Shown here one piece after another: positions 29,391-41,282 of a stretch of 64,000 nucleotides of DNA; the first letter of the stretch is position 1, and every line of letters starts with the position of its first letter. The notes beneath the pieces were generated by a model, which was not told the DNA's origin, ran no database searches, and was given only the letters and a program-made list of their open reading frames with translations. Origin of the DNA: Shewanella acanthi (GTDB lineage: Bacteria; Pseudomonadota; Gammaproteobacteria; Enterobacterales; Shewanellaceae); contig NZ_CP080413.1 of NCBI RefSeq assembly GCF_019457475.1, positions 1,674,001-1,738,000 on the forward strand, in the 5' to 3' direction. The position numbers were made by a program, and so were the translations under genes.

Positions 29391-30509
29391 TTATCCTCGA
29401 ATAATTTGGTCGATAATGCCGCCGCCTAAACACACTTCGCCGTCGTAAAATACTGCCGATTGGCCTGGAGTCACGGCAGCGACGGGCTCATCGAACACGA
29501 CTTTTATGCTGTTTGCATCCACAACGGTGATAGTGCAAGGGATATCCTGCTGGCGGTAGCGGGTTTTCACCACAATGTGGCTCTTATCAGCTGGGCCAAT
29601 GCGGTCAACCCAATGTAGCTGATTGACGACCATGGCATTTGACATTAGGCGAGGGTGATGTGCACCTTGACCCACAATCAAAACATTACGCTTAAGATTT
29701 TTATCAACTACGTACCAAGGGTTGTCATTACTGTTTTTCATGCCACCTATGCCAAGGCCTTTGCGCTGACCAAGGGTGTGGTACATTAGCCCCTGATGGG
29801 TACCAATAATTTCACCTTCAGGGGTTTCGATATTGCCAGGCTGCGCCGGTAGGTAAGTGCCTAAAAACTCAGTAAACTTACGCTCGCCGATAAAACAAAT
29901 TCCCGTACTGTCCTTTTTATCATGGGTGATTAAGCCCATTTTTTTGGCGATATCACGCACTTCGTGTTTCTCAAGTTCACCCACAGGGAACAGGCTGCGT
30001 GCCACTTGCTCATGGCTTAGGGTGTAGAGGAAGTAGCTTTGGTCTTTGTTGTTGTCGACACCGCGTAACATTTGTACAGAGCCGTCTTCGTTGTCGCGGC
30101 GGCGGACATAATGGCCCATGGCGATATAGTCGGCATCGAGGATATCGTCGGCAAAGTCTAAAAAGGCTTTAAATTTGATTTCTTTATTACACATGATATC
30201 GGGATTTGGGGTTCGACCCGCCTTGTACTCGGCAAGGAAATACTCGAATACATTGTCCCAATATTCTGCGGCAAAGTTGACTGTGTGTAGTTTAATCCCA
30301 AGCTTGTCGCACACGGCTTGAGCGTCTTTTAAATCTTCTGCGGCAGCACAATACTCGTCGTTATCGTCTTCTTCCCAGTTCTTCATGAAAAGGCCTTCCA
30401 CCTGATAGCCTTGCTGCATCAGCAAATAGGCAGATACAGATGAATCAACACCGCCAGACATGCCGACGATGACTTTTTTTCCTGAATGAGTGGGTTCGAT
30501 TGAAGTCAT
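29391..30509 (-). CDS. mnmA: tRNA-specific 2-thiouridylase
   Basis: MnmA adenylates and thiolates U34 of Lys, Glu and Gln tRNAs, taking sulfur from the Tus relay. The 372-residue protein has the PP-loop [15 protein letters not shown] (about 16-30), the catalytic nucleophile Cys107 ([10 protein letters not shown]) and the persulfide Cys205 ([11 protein letters not shown]), then a C-terminal beta-barrel. It is the first gene of the mnmA-hflD-purB operon. The gene nudJ, which often lies directly upstream, is here separated by 379 nt. Confidence 0.97.
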   Translation of the reverse strand: MTSIEPTHSGKKVIVGMSGGVDSSVSAYLLMQQGYQVEGLFMKNWEEDDNDEYCAAAEDLKDAQAVCDKLGIKLHTVNFAAEYWDNVFEYFLAEYKAGRTPNPDIMCNKEIKFKAFLDFADDILDADYIAMGHYVRRRDNEDGSVQMLRGVDNNKDQSYFLYTLSHEQVARSLFPVGELEKHEVRDIAKKMGLITHDKKDSTGICFIGERKFTEFLGTYLPAQPGNIETPEGEIIGTHQGLMYHTLGQRKGLGIGGMKNSNDNPWYVVDKNLKRNVLIVGQGAHHPRLMSNAMVVNQLHWVDRIGPADKSHIVVKTRYRQQDIPCTITVVDANSIKVVFDEPVAAVTPGQSAVFYDGEVCLGGGIIDQIIRG

Positions 30510-30888
30510 AGATCCTAAAAACCGTTGAGTATTATCTACTTAATATGTGTTGCTTACTTATCACGCATGCGTCGTTCTATATGTGGGTATAACGACGGCA
30601 TTTCAAGGCCGCGTAAATGGGTCTGGTTTGAGAGAGTCATGAAAATCTGTGCAGCCTCTCATTTCAAAGTTTAGCGATTCTGTGGCTATATAGCCGCTAA
30701 AGGCGAATTCGCGCATTGCACATCCTCAATAGGCCTCTACCCAAGGATCAGAGTCCAGGTTTTGGCCGAGAACTAAGTTCAATCGACGCACTGAACAAAG
30801 AGGATAAGTGCAAATGTTTAGCGGAAATAACAGTACGAAACTGAGGGAAAAGCCTCAGTTGAATCGCCTATTTACGCGGGGGCGTATT
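30510..30888. other. Gap between nudJ and mnmA
   Basis: This 379-nt gap is unusually long for a junction that is nearly contiguous in enterics. It holds an AACTGAGG/CCTCAGTT hairpin (30839-30860) with no T-run, and most of a possible 41-codon plus-strand ORF at 30814-30939. I see no tRNA and no clear terminator. Confidence 0.6.
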
Positions 30889-30939
30889 CTAGCACGCATT
30901 GCCGCTCGGGGCTATCGTGAGACGGGTACTATTGAGTAA
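30814..30939 (+). CDS. Possible small basic protein (41 aa)
   Basis: The ATG at 30814 follows GAGGA (30800-30804) with 9-nt spacing and opens a 41-codon frame ending in TAA. The peptide begins MFSGNNSTKLREKPQLNRLF and is rich in Arg (7) and Lys (2). Its 3' part is antisense to the last 51 nt of nudJ. I know no homolog; the Shine-Dalgarno match is the only positive evidence, and a chance ORF is quite possible. Confidence 0.25.
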   Translation: MFSGNNSTKLREKPQLNRLFTRGRILARIAARGYRETGTIE

Positions 30940-31401
30940 CTCAAGGGAATAAGTGTTTCTGTTTTGGAAATGATGCAAATAGTCCCTAAGACAATCGAGC
31001 ACTAATGGGCTTCTAAGCTGTGTGGCTTTCGCTTCAATTTGCTCGAGTGTTAGCCAATGGCACGCGCTGATGTCCTTATCCTGTGGAATCGTGTCTTGCA
31101 TCTCATCGACTTGGACGCAAAAAGTAAAGCGCAAAAACGAAAGCTCGGCACTTGCACTAAATTGATAAATCCCCACGAGGCCAGACGGCGTTAGACTGAG
31201 GCCCGTTTCTTCTAATACCTCTCTCTCACAGGCACTGATGAGACTTTCATTGGCTTCGAGGTGTCCCGCTGGCTGATTGAAACGCTGCTCGCCCTCAATC
31301 CATTCCTCAACCATTAGAAATTTGTCATCGTTTGGTACGTGGATGTTTGGTGCGTGGATAATACAGGCAACGGTGACATTGGGTTTGTATCTGACTTTCA
31401 T
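30889..31401 (-). CDS. nudJ: Nudix hydrolase NudJ-like phosphatase
   Basis: NudJ removes phosphate from nucleoside tri- and diphosphates and from HMP-pyrophosphate in E. coli. The 170-residue protein has a full Nudix box, GHLEANE-x7-REVLEETGL, after the typical NVTVACIIH start and WIEGEQRFNQPAGHLE lead. LRSPLVLDCLRDY near the C-terminus matches E. coli NudJ. It lies between rluE and mnmA, as in E. coli. The substrate range is assigned by homology only. Confidence 0.88.
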   Translation of the reverse strand: MKVRYKPNVTVACIIHAPNIHVPNDDKFLMVEEWIEGEQRFNQPAGHLEANESLISACEREVLEETGLSLTPSGLVGIYQFSASAELSFLRFTFCVQVDEMQDTIPQDKDISACHWLTLEQIEAKATQLRSPLVLDCLRDYLHHFQNRNTYSLELLNSTRLTIAPSGNAC

Positions 31402-31494
31402 CTGTTTTACCTGTACTTGAGGTTTGGGCTATTCAATGCATATTCCTAGAATGGAGTCTGTTACAATGACCTTAGGGTGGTGAGATGCACTCAA

Positions 31495-32268
31495 TTAACC
31501 TAACTGAATGCTTTTATACTCACCTGTCGTTAAGTCATCTAGGCACCACTCGCCGATGGCGTAACGGATAAGCCTTAATGTCGGAAAACCAATATGGGCG
31601 GTCATGCGCCTGACTTGACGGTTTCGCCCTTCGTGGATTTGGATTTCAAGCCAGCTGGTGGGAATGTTTTTACGTTCACGTATGGGCGGATTGCGGGGCC
31701 ACACAGAGGGCGCATCCATGAGTTTTACCTTTGCGGGTAGCGTCATGCCATCTTTGAGCTCAACACCTTGGCGTAATTTGACTAAGTCCGTTTCGCTAGG
31801 CTCACCTTCGACTTGCACCCAATAGGTTTTAAAGGTTTTCTTTTTAGGCTCTGTAAGTTTGGCCTGGAGTTTTCCGTCGTTGGTGAGCAGTAACAGGCCT
31901 TCGCTGTCCCTATCTAATCTTCCTGCGGCATATACGCTAGGAATAGGGATATAGTCCTTTAAGGTCTGGCGACCCTGTTCGTCGGTAAATTGGCATAGCA
32001 CATCGTAGGGTTTATTAAATAACACTATGATCGGATTGACCACTACACCTTGACTCGCCTGTTGATGTTTAGCCGAATTTGAACCCGATTTATTATATTT
32101 TTTATTGTCAAGTCCCTGCTTTGAAGAGGTTCGACCAGTCTTGTTTTGCTTGACCTCTACGCCAGCCTTTTGTGCCTGTTTGTGCCTCTTGCTTTCTCGG
32201 GGCGATATGCTGCCAGTGGGCGGAGGCGTTGTGTTTGAACGCTTTGGCGAAATTCTATTCTTGTTCAT
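31495..32268 (-). CDS. rluE: 23S rRNA pseudouridine synthase E
   Basis: RluE isomerises U2457 of 23S rRNA. The RsuA-family catalytic core is clear: [16 protein letters not shown], the catalytic Asp in [14 protein letters not shown], and [20 protein letters not shown], all as in E. coli RluE. At 257 residues it is about 40 longer than E. coli (217). The excess is a basic, Lys/Ser/Gln-rich, low-complexity N-terminal extension of about 75 residues. There is no S4 domain, as expected. It is divergent from icd, the same pairing as in E. coli. Confidence 0.93.
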   Translation of the reverse strand: MNKNRISPKRSNTTPPPTGSISPRESKRHKQAQKAGVEVKQNKTGRTSSKQGLDNKKYNKSGSNSAKHQQASQGVVVNPIIVLFNKPYDVLCQFTDEQGRQTLKDYIPIPSVYAAGRLDRDSEGLLLLTNDGKLQAKLTEPKKKTFKTYWVQVEGEPSETDLVKLRQGVELKDGMTLPAKVKLMDAPSVWPRNPPIRERKNIPTSWLEIQIHEGRNRQVRRMTAHIGFPTLRLIRYAIGEWCLDDLTTGEYKSIQLG

Positions 32269-34846
<2,578 letters not shown>

Positions 34847-34871
34847 TTTTAAAGCCCGATTGATAGCTAAC

Positions 34872-34902
34872 AAAAAGGATCTGCAGTTGCAGATCCTTTT
34901 TT
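34872..34902 (+). terminator. icd terminator
   Basis: The stem AAAAAGGATCTGCA/TGCAGATCCTTTTT is followed by T residues. Confidence 0.9.
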
Positions 34903-34966
34903 ATACCTGAAGTAAGGCGATGTTTAATCTGATTTATAGCGTTATATCCGGTTAAAGGTTAGAGCA

Positions 34967-34996
34967 AATAAAAAGGCAGGGACTTATCCCTGCCTT
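34967..34996 (-). terminator. cspD terminator
   Basis: The stem AAGGCAGGGA/TCCCTGCCTT is followed on the minus strand by a T-rich stretch. Confidence 0.85.
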
Positions 34997-35020
34997 CTCA
35001 GCTTATTTGCCTCACTCACA

Positions 35021-35227
35021 TTATTTTGTGGGTGAAATGGCTGAAGCGTGCATCCCTTTTGGACCCTGTTCTACTTCAAATTGAACTGGTTGGCCTGCTT
35101 TTAGAGTTCGATAGCCTTCCATTTCAATGGTAGAATAGTGTGCAAAAACGTCCTCGCCACCTTGATCAGGGCAAATAAACCCGAATCCCTTGGCGTTGTT
35201 GAACCATTTAACAGTTCCGCTTGCCAT
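35021..35227 (-). CDS. cspD: Cold-shock domain protein CspD
   Basis: This is a 68-residue single-domain OB-fold nucleic-acid-binding protein. It has RNP1 (KGFGFICPD) and RNP2 (DVFAHYSTI). E. coli CspD is stationary-phase induced and blocks replication; the same role is inferred from its conserved position divergent from clpS-clpA. Its leader contains an AGACGG/CCGTCT hairpin (35284-35305), a possible cold- or growth-phase control element. Confidence 0.92.
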   Translation of the reverse strand: MASGTVKWFNNAKGFGFICPDQGGEDVFAHYSTIEMEGYRTLKAGQPVQFEVEQGPKGMHASAISPTK

Positions 35228-35283
35228 ACTTCAACTTCCTTCTGTTGTCTACTTACCAGTAAGATAGTAAAACCTGTATTTAT

Positions 35284-35305
35284 AGACGGATGTGTTTGAC
35301 CGTCT
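35284..35305 (-). promoter_or_regulatory. Hairpin in the cspD leader region
   Basis: AGACGG (35284-35289) pairs perfectly with CCGTCT (35300-35305), about 57 nt upstream of the cspD ATG. Confidence 0.4.
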
Positions 35306-35424
35306 GAGCTACAGAATGTTAGGAGTAGCAGCGGAAGTCAAGTTAAAATTAACAAAAAGATAACAATAAATTAAATTCAAGTAAGCAGTTGTAAGAGGCC
35401 AAAACGAGAGGCTAGTATTAAAAA

Positions 35425-35733
35425 ATGGCGAAGATAGGAAATATAGAACACGTTGAAGAGCGTGTAGAGTCTGAGTTAATGCCACCTTCGATGTATAAGG
35501 TGATACTCAATAATGACGATTACACCCCCATGGACTTCGTAATTGAAGTGTTACAACTCTTCTTTCGCAAAAATGAACAGGAAGCCACCGATATTATGTT
35601 GACAGTGCATCACCAAGGAAAGGGCATCTGTGGCGTTTTCCCCTATGGCATTGCAGAAACCAAGGTGATTCAAGTAAATCAATTTGCAAGAGAAAACCAA
35701 CATCCGTTACTGTGTTCGTTAGAAAAGGCGTAG
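35425..35733 (+). CDS. clpS: ClpS N-degron adaptor
   Basis: ClpS binds proteins bearing Leu, Phe, Trp or Tyr at the N-terminus and delivers them to ClpAP. The 102-residue protein has the core [20 protein letters not shown], where NNDDYT and Met line the substrate pocket, and a flexible N-terminal tail needed for ClpA handover. It precedes clpA by 42 nt. Nearby aat and bpt (39 kb) encode the enzymes that create its primary degrons. Confidence 0.96.
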   Translation: MAKIGNIEHVEERVESELMPPSMYKVILNNDDYTPMDFVIEVLQLFFRKNEQEATDIMLTVHHQGKGICGVFPYGIAETKVIQVNQFARENQHPLLCSLEKA

Positions 35734-35775
35734 AAACGCTTTATTCTGTGTCAGTCGTTTATTTAGGGGGTGCTT

Positions 35776-38049
35776 ATGCTGAACAAAGATCTGGAAGTCA
35801 CCTTAAATCTGGCGTTCCAGCAAGCCAGAGAGGCACGACACGAGTATATGACAGTGGAACATCTGTTATTGGCTCTAATTGACAATCCTGCCGCTCAAGA
35901 GGCCTTGATCGCCTGTGGGGCTAATTTAGATAAACTGCGTGATGAAGTCGCCAGTTTCATTCAACAAACAACTCCTATCATCGCCGATATAGATGATGAT
36001 AAAGAAACCCAACCAACACTCGGGTTTCAACGGGTCTTACAACGTGCCGTTTTCCATGTGCAGTCTTCTGGCCGAAACGAAGTCACTGGTGCTAACGTTT
36101 TAGTGGCTATTTTTAGTGAGCAGGAATCCCAAGCCGTTTATTTGCTGCGTCGTTGTGATATTACCCGTTTAGATGTGGTGAATTTTATCTCCCACGGTTT
36201 TTCCAAAAATGAAGATCCTGATTTCCAACAGGATCAAGAACGTATTGAAGACCATTCAGAGGGGAGTGAAGAGCGCAGCATGTTGGCACAGTTTGCTGCT
36301 AATTTGAACCAAATGGCCAAACAAGGCGTGATTGATCCACTCATTGGCCGTGAGCAAGAGATTGAGCGTGCAATTCAAACACTTTGCCGTCGCCGTAAGA
36401 ATAATCCCTTGCTGGTGGGCGAGGCGGGTGTAGGTAAAACTGCGATTGCCGAAGGTCTTGCTTATCGTATTGTGAATCATCAAGTACCTGAGGTGATGTC
36501 ACAGGCTACCGTGTATTCATTGGATTTAGGTGCATTGCTTGCGGGAACAAAATATCGCGGTGATTTTGAAAAACGCTTCAAAAGCTTATTAAAAGAGCTT
36601 TCTGCCGATAAACACGCCATTCTATTCATTGATGAAATTCACACTATTATTGGCGCAGGAGCGGCCTCTGGTGGGGTGATGGATGCATCAAACCTACTTA
36701 AGCCACTGTTATCTAGCGGCAATCTGCGTTGTATGGGCTCGACCACCTTCCAGGAATATCAAAGTATTTTCGAAAAGGACCGCGCGCTTGCCCGCCGTTT
36801 CCAAAAGGTGGATATCAACGAGCCGTCAGTGGCAGAAACCACCAAAATTCTGATGGGACTTAAGTCTAAATACGAAGAGTTCCACGGGGTGCGTTATACC
36901 CACGCCGCGATTAATTGTGCTGCGGTATTGTCTGCAAAACATATCAATGACAGACACTTACCCGATAAAGCAATTGATGTGATTGATGAGGCGGGCGCTC
37001 GAATGGCGATGTTGCCGCAGAGTAAACGTAAAAAAACCATTGGTCAGGCAGAAATCGAAACAATAGTAGCTAAAATTGCTCGCATTCCTGAGAAGTCTGT
37101 ATCAGCAACAGATAAGGATTTACTCCGCAATCTTGAACGTAACCTCAAAATGGTGGTGTTTGGCCAAGACAAAGCCATTGAGAGCCTCAGTGCCGCAATT
37201 CGACTGTCGCGCAGTGGCTTAGGTACAGAAAAGAAACCCGTGGGTAGTTTCCTGTTTGCCGGTCCTACTGGGGTCGGTAAGACCGAAGTCACAAACCAGT
37301 TGGCAAGCTGCCTTGGAATGAAACTGGTGCGCTTTGATATGTCTGAATACATGGAAAGCCACACAGTTTCGCGTTTGATTGGTGCGCCTCCAGGATACGT
37401 AGGCTATGACCAAGGTGGGTTACTCACCGATGCGGTCATTAAGAATCCGCACTGTGTGGTGCTGCTCGATGAAATTGAAAAAGCCCACCCTGACGTCTAT
37501 AACCTGTTGCTTCAGGTGATGGATCACGGCACTTTAACCGATAATAATGGCCGTAAAGCCGATTTTAGGCACGTTACCTTGGTGATGACAACCAACGCTG
37601 GGGTGCAGGAAACCATCCGTAAATCGATTGGTTTTACCCAGCAGGATCACACTCAAGATGCGATGTCTGAAATTAACCGGGTGTTCTCACCTGAGTTTCG
37701 AAACCGTCTTGATTCCATCATTTGGTTCAACCACTTAGATATGACTATCATTGCTAAAGTGGTGGATAAATTCTTGGTTGAGCTCCAAGCACAATTGGAT
37801 GCTAAACACGTGACCTTAGATGTCAGTGACGAGGCTCGTACCTTACTTGCAGAGAAAGGTTACGATAAGAGTATGGGCGCGCGTCCCATGGCGCGCGTGG
37901 TCACTGACCTTATCAAGCGTCCACTAGCGGATGAGGTCCTCTTTGGTGCGCTTGAACAGGGTGGTATCGCCCATGTCGATGCTAAAGACGGAGAGATTGT
38001 GATCCGTGCAGAGAGGGTAGTTAAACCGTCCAATAAAGCGAAAGCCTAA
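35776..38049 (+). CDS. clpA: ClpA ATPase/unfoldase subunit of ClpAP
   Basis: ClpA is a hexameric AAA+ unfoldase that feeds ClpP. I start it at ATG 35776 (MLNKDLEVTL) because AGGGGG lies just before it; the in-frame GTG at 35770 overlaps that site. The 757 residues contain an N-terminal Clp repeat domain, D1 with GEAGVGKT and LFIDEIHT, and D2 with GPTGVGKT and VVLLDEIEKAHPD. There is an IGL-type tip (SIGFTQQ region) for ClpP docking, and no M-domain as in ClpB. The ClpP gene is elsewhere. Confidence 0.97.
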   Translation: MLNKDLEVTLNLAFQQAREARHEYMTVEHLLLALIDNPAAQEALIACGANLDKLRDEVASFIQQTTPIIADIDDDKETQPTLGFQRVLQRAVFHVQSSGRNEVTGANVLVAIFSEQESQAVYLLRRCDITRLDVVNFISHGFSKNEDPDFQQDQERIEDHSEGSEERSMLAQFAANLNQMAKQGVIDPLIGREQEIERAIQTLCRRRKNNPLLVGEAGVGKTAIAEGLAYRIVNHQVPEVMSQATVYSLDLGALLAGTKYRGDFEKRFKSLLKELSADKHAILFIDEIHTIIGAGAASGGVMDASNLLKPLLSSGNLRCMGSTTFQEYQSIFEKDRALARRFQKVDINEPSVAETTKILMGLKSKYEEFHGVRYTHAAINCAAVLSAKHINDRHLPDKAIDVIDEAGARMAMLPQSKRKKTIGQAEIETIVAKIARIPEKSVSATDKDLLRNLERNLKMVVFGQDKAIESLSAAIRLSRSGLGTEKKPVGSFLFAGPTGVGKTEVTNQLASCLGMKLVRFDMSEYMESHTVSRLIGAPPGYVGYDQGGLLTDAVIKNPHCVVLLDEIEKAHPDVYNLLLQVMDHGTLTDNNGRKADFRHVTLVMTTNAGVQETIRKSIGFTQQDHTQDAMSEINRVFSPEFRNRLDSIIWFNHLDMTIIAKVVDKFLVELQAQLDAKHVTLDVSDEARTLLAEKGYDKSMGARPMARVVTDLIKRPLADEVLFGALEQGGIAHVDAKDGEIVIRAERVVKPSNKAKA

Positions 38050-38070
38050 ATAGCTTTAGTCAACCCACAA

Positions 38071-38098
38071 AAAAATGGCTGCCTTGGCAGCCATTTTT
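38071..38098 (+). terminator. clpA terminator
   Basis: The perfect stem AAAAATGGCTGCC/GGCAGCCATTTTT can act in both directions. Confidence 0.9.
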
Positions 38099-38112
38099 GT
38101 TATCTCTCGCAA

Positions 38113-38139
38113 ACAAAAAACCCGGCAGTGCCGGGTTTT
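38113..38139 (-). terminator. infA terminator
   Basis: The stem AAAACCCGGC/GCCGGGTTTT is followed by T residues on the minus strand. Confidence 0.85.
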
Positions 38140-38155
38140 GAACTATGGGGCAATA

Positions 38156-38377
<222 letters not shown>

Positions 38378-38455
38378 TTAATTATCCCATTAGCCTTCGA
38401 ATGTAAAAACGGGCGTATCATGCCCCAAATTCCCCCCGCTGTAAAGGGGAAGTAC

Positions 38456-39172
38456 TTAGCAAACTTGGGAATACTCCCAGCCGTGGGAGGTTAAAATTTG
38501 ATAGGGGCGATATAAGCGTTTATAGGACATTTTGCGGTTAGCATCGATTTGGTAGCCAAGGTAGAGGTATGCTTTATCCATTAATTTTGCGAGTCGACAC
38601 TGTATTAAAATGAGCAACACGCCTAGGGAACGGTGAGCCTCATCTGGGTCAAAATAACTGTAAATGGCCGATAAACTGTTTGGCAGAGTATCTGTCACGG
38701 CGACAGCAAGCAGCCGCTCACCATCATAGACTTCGATAAAGGTGGGGGGTAACCAGTGACAAAACAAAAACTGCTCGTACTGTGCTTTACTCGGCGGAAA
38801 CATTGGACCGTCAAAGTGTCGCTGCTGGATATATTTTTCATAGAGAGCATATTGCTTGTCTGTGTGCTCGCTCGTCACCCGCCAAGTTAAATCGCGGTTA
38901 TTCGCCAGGGTGCGTTTTTGCCGTTTTGAAGGTTTAAATTCATTAATGGGTAAACGGATTGGCTGACAGGCATTGCAATGGGGGCAGCGGGGTTTATAAA
39001 TGGCACTGCCGCTGCGACGAAAGCCGATACAGAGTAAGCGTTCAAATAAAATGGGATCTAGGGTTTCCTCTTGAATTACCAATAACTGTTCCTGCTGTCC
39101 TTCAAGATAACTGCAGGGGAAACTCTGACTGATCCCAATGGCGATAGGTGTGCTGCTGGCATTAGAGTTCAA
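38456..39172 (-). CDS. bpt: Aspartate/glutamate leucyltransferase
   Basis: Bpt attaches Leu from Leu-tRNA to N-terminal Asp or Glu, making degrons for ClpS-ClpAP. I start it at TTG 39172 because GAGGT lies six bases upstream and this gives the 238-residue length usual for the family; a longer frame from 39211 has no such support. Cys-rich N-terminal ([20 protein letters not shown]) and GNAT-like C-terminal ([20 protein letters not shown]) halves are clear. The start overlaps the aat stop by 11 nt, indicating translational coupling. Confidence 0.93.
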   Translation of the reverse strand: MNSNASSTPIAIGISQSFPCSYLEGQQEQLLVIQEETLDPILFERLLCIGFRRSGSAIYKPRCPHCNACQPIRLPINEFKPSKRQKRTLANNRDLTWRVTSEHTDKQYALYEKYIQQRHFDGPMFPPSKAQYEQFLFCHWLPPTFIEVYDGERLLAVAVTDTLPNSLSAIYSYFDPDEAHRSLGVLLILIQCRLAKLMDKAYLYLGYQIDANRKMSYKRLYRPYQILTSHGWEYSQVC

Positions 39173-39872
39173 GTTTGACCTCGCTAGGTATCCAAGCCTC
39201 TGGGTTAACAAATTTGTCCCTAAATTGGGTTAAAAGTTGAATAAAATCAGATCGCTTGATAGCTATTGCGCCTAAACTTTCCAAGTGAGGATTCATGACT
39301 TGGGCATCAATTAATTTAAATCCCATCTTGATCAAATGCTGTTGTAGTACAACCATGGCTGCCTTAGATGCATTGGTTTCACGGTGGAACATGGATTCAC
39401 CGCAGAAGACTTGGCCAATGGCTAGGCCATATAGGCCACCAATCAAGCGCTCGCCTTGCCAAACTTCAATCGAGTGGGCATGGCCTGTGTGGTGTAATTC
39501 TCGATAAGCCATTTGAATTTCATGGCTTATCCAAGTTTCAGCTTGTTTTACTCTCGGTTGGGCACAGCCTGCCATTACATCGGTAAAGGCATGATTAATG
39601 GTGAATCGCCAAGGCTGACGTTTTAAAAATTTGCGAAGGCTTACACTTATTTTGACTTTTCCTGGAATAAAGATGGCTCTGGGATCCGGTGACCACCATA
39701 GAATGGGATCTTGAGCGTTAAACCAAGGGAAAATACCATGATAATAAGCGGTTAATAATCGCTCTACACGTAAGTCTCCACCTATCGCCAACAAACCATT
39801 AGGATCGGTTAAGGCGAGCTCTGGTGAAGGGAAAGCTTCAAATTCGTGATCCAGAAAAGACAGTGAGTTCAC
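39162..39872 (-). CDS. aat: Leucyl/phenylalanyl-tRNA-protein transferase
   Basis: Aat transfers Leu or Phe to N-terminal Lys or Arg of proteins. The 236-residue GNAT-fold protein shows [55 protein letters not shown] and [11 protein letters not shown], all hallmark segments. It is upstream of and overlaps bpt, so the two primary N-degron enzymes form one operon within a few kilobases of clpS-clpA. Confidence 0.96.
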   Translation of the reverse strand: MNSLSFLDHEFEAFPSPELALTDPNGLLAIGGDLRVERLLTAYYHGIFPWFNAQDPILWWSPDPRAIFIPGKVKISVSLRKFLKRQPWRFTINHAFTDVMAGCAQPRVKQAETWISHEIQMAYRELHHTGHAHSIEVWQGERLIGGLYGLAIGQVFCGESMFHRETNASKAAMVVLQQHLIKMGFKLIDAQVMNPHLESLGAIAIKRSDFIQLLTQFRDKFVNPEAWIPSEVKLEL

Positions 39873-39926
39873 AATTGCGTATTATTCATTAATAGACCCT
39901 TATATTAAGTTAGCGGAAATTTGCAT

Positions 39927-40397
39927 ATGTTGAAACCTAGTCTAGCGAGCTTTATGTTCATTTGTGCCTGCCTTATTTGGCCTGTACAGGCAGGGTATGA
40001 CCGCAACCAAGCTGTTCCCGTTGAAAAAGTACTCTATGGTGATGTCGACTCTGTTAGAAATATTACAGAAAATCAGCTCGTTGAGGATAGAAATCAGGGC
40101 TGGAAAACCTTCGGCGGTGCCTTAATCGGTGGGGTGTTGGGTCATCAAATCGGCAGTGGTTCAGGGCAAGATGTTGCCACTGTATTGGGGGCGCTCATTG
40201 GCGGCGGTATTGGTCATCAGTATGGTAGTGGTAGCACGATCAAGACTTTCAAGTTGGTTGAATTAATGATCAATCAAGAGGACGGCACCCAAATTATGGT
40301 GATCCAAGACTATGATGCAGGAATGGTATTTAATGTGGGTGATAGGGTCAGAGTCGTGTATTTACAGGGCAGCGTTCGCGTAGACCGAGCAATGTAG
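39927..40397 (+). CDS. Glycine-zipper (17 kDa antigen-like) envelope protein
   Basis: This 156-residue protein starts with a Sec-type signal peptide (LASFMFICACLIWPVQAG). The central glycine-zipper 2TM motif, GGALIGGVLGHQIGSGSG then VLGALIGGGIGHQYGSGS (about residues 64-100), is typical of Rickettsia 17 kDa surface antigen-like outer-membrane proteins. A small beta-rich C-terminal part follows (IMVIQDYDAGMVFNVGDRVR). A lipobox is not convincing. The start is the ATG at 39927, with GGA upstream. It is divergent from aat and followed 38 nt later by the Nif3-family gene; an envelope role is inferred. Confidence 0.8.
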   Translation: MLKPSLASFMFICACLIWPVQAGYDRNQAVPVEKVLYGDVDSVRNITENQLVEDRNQGWKTFGGALIGGVLGHQIGSGSGQDVATVLGALIGGGIGHQYGSGSTIKTFKLVELMINQEDGTQIMVIQDYDAGMVFNVGDRVRVVYLQGSVRVDRAM

Positions 40398-40435
40398 TAA
40401 ACTATATTTAATTCAAAACGTTAATTGGTGATGGA

Positions 40436-41188
40436 ATGACACGCACAGAACTAACTCAATATTTGGCGGAATTTTTGAAGGTTTCAGCTTTTAAAGACTA
40501 TGCGCCTAATGGTCTGCAGGTTGAGGGTAGAGATGACATCCGCACTATCGTGACGGGTGTTACTGCATGCCAAGCACTTATCGATGAGGCAATTCGTTTA
40601 CAGGCCGATGCCATTTTGGTGCACCATGGTTTTTTTTGGAAGAGTGAACCAGAGGTTATTACTGGGATGAAACAGCGCCGAATAAAGGCGTTACTCACCC
40701 ACGATATCAACTTGTTTGGTTATCATCTGCCATTGGACGCCCATCCAATGCTGGGTAATAACGCCACCCTCGGCCGTCAGATGGGCATATTAGATGCCGA
40801 ACCCGTCGAGGAGATTGCTCAAGGGTTAGTATGGCGTGGTAAGCTCGATTTACTGATGGCAGCCAAGGACTTTGCATCACTTTTAGGTGAAGCCTTAGGC
40901 AGAACGCCTCTACATATTGGCGATAGCGATGCGAAAATTCAGCAACTTGCTTGGTGTACTGGTGGTGCGCAGGATTATATTGATGTGGCAGCCAATTTGG
41001 GAGTGGATGCTTTTATCAGCGGTGAAGTGTCGGAGCGAACCTACCACAGCGCAATAGAGCAGGGCATTCATTATTTTGCAGCAGGCCACCATGCCACTGA
41101 GCGTTATGGCATCGAGGCATTAGGCCGCCATTTAGCCCGTGAGTTTGGTCTTAAACATCACTTTGTGGATATCATCAATCCGGTGTAA
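40436..41188 (+). CDS. Nif3-like dinuclear metal protein (YbgI family)
   Basis: This 250-residue protein belongs to the Nif3/YbgI family, hexameric rings with a two-metal site facing the pore. Ligand motifs are present: ILVHHGFFW and HLPLDAHP in the first half, and ISGEVSERTYHSAIEQGIHY and AAGHHATERYG in the second. The family is sometimes annotated as GTP cyclohydrolase 1 type 2, but its reaction is not settled. It starts 38 nt after the glycine-zipper gene. Confidence 0.9.
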   Translation: MTRTELTQYLAEFLKVSAFKDYAPNGLQVEGRDDIRTIVTGVTACQALIDEAIRLQADAILVHHGFFWKSEPEVITGMKQRRIKALLTHDINLFGYHLPLDAHPMLGNNATLGRQMGILDAEPVEEIAQGLVWRGKLDLLMAAKDFASLLGEALGRTPLHIGDSDAKIQQLAWCTGGAQDYIDVAANLGVDAFISGEVSERTYHSAIEQGIHYFAAGHHATERYGIEALGRHLAREFGLKHHFVDIINPV

Positions 41189-41227
41189 TTCGACGATATC
41201 AACAGTTGGCAATTGAATTTAACGATA

Positions 41228-41250
41228 TAAGGCGAGCATGGCTCGCCTTA
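41228..41250. terminator. Palindromic hairpin between convergent genes
   Basis: TAAGGCGAGC/GCTCGCCTTA is a perfect 10-bp stem with a 3-nt loop. There is no long T-run, but it is placed for both convergent genes. Confidence 0.6.
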
Positions 41251-41282
41251 TAATTGGCAAAACTTTTGTTGTTTCTGAACTC

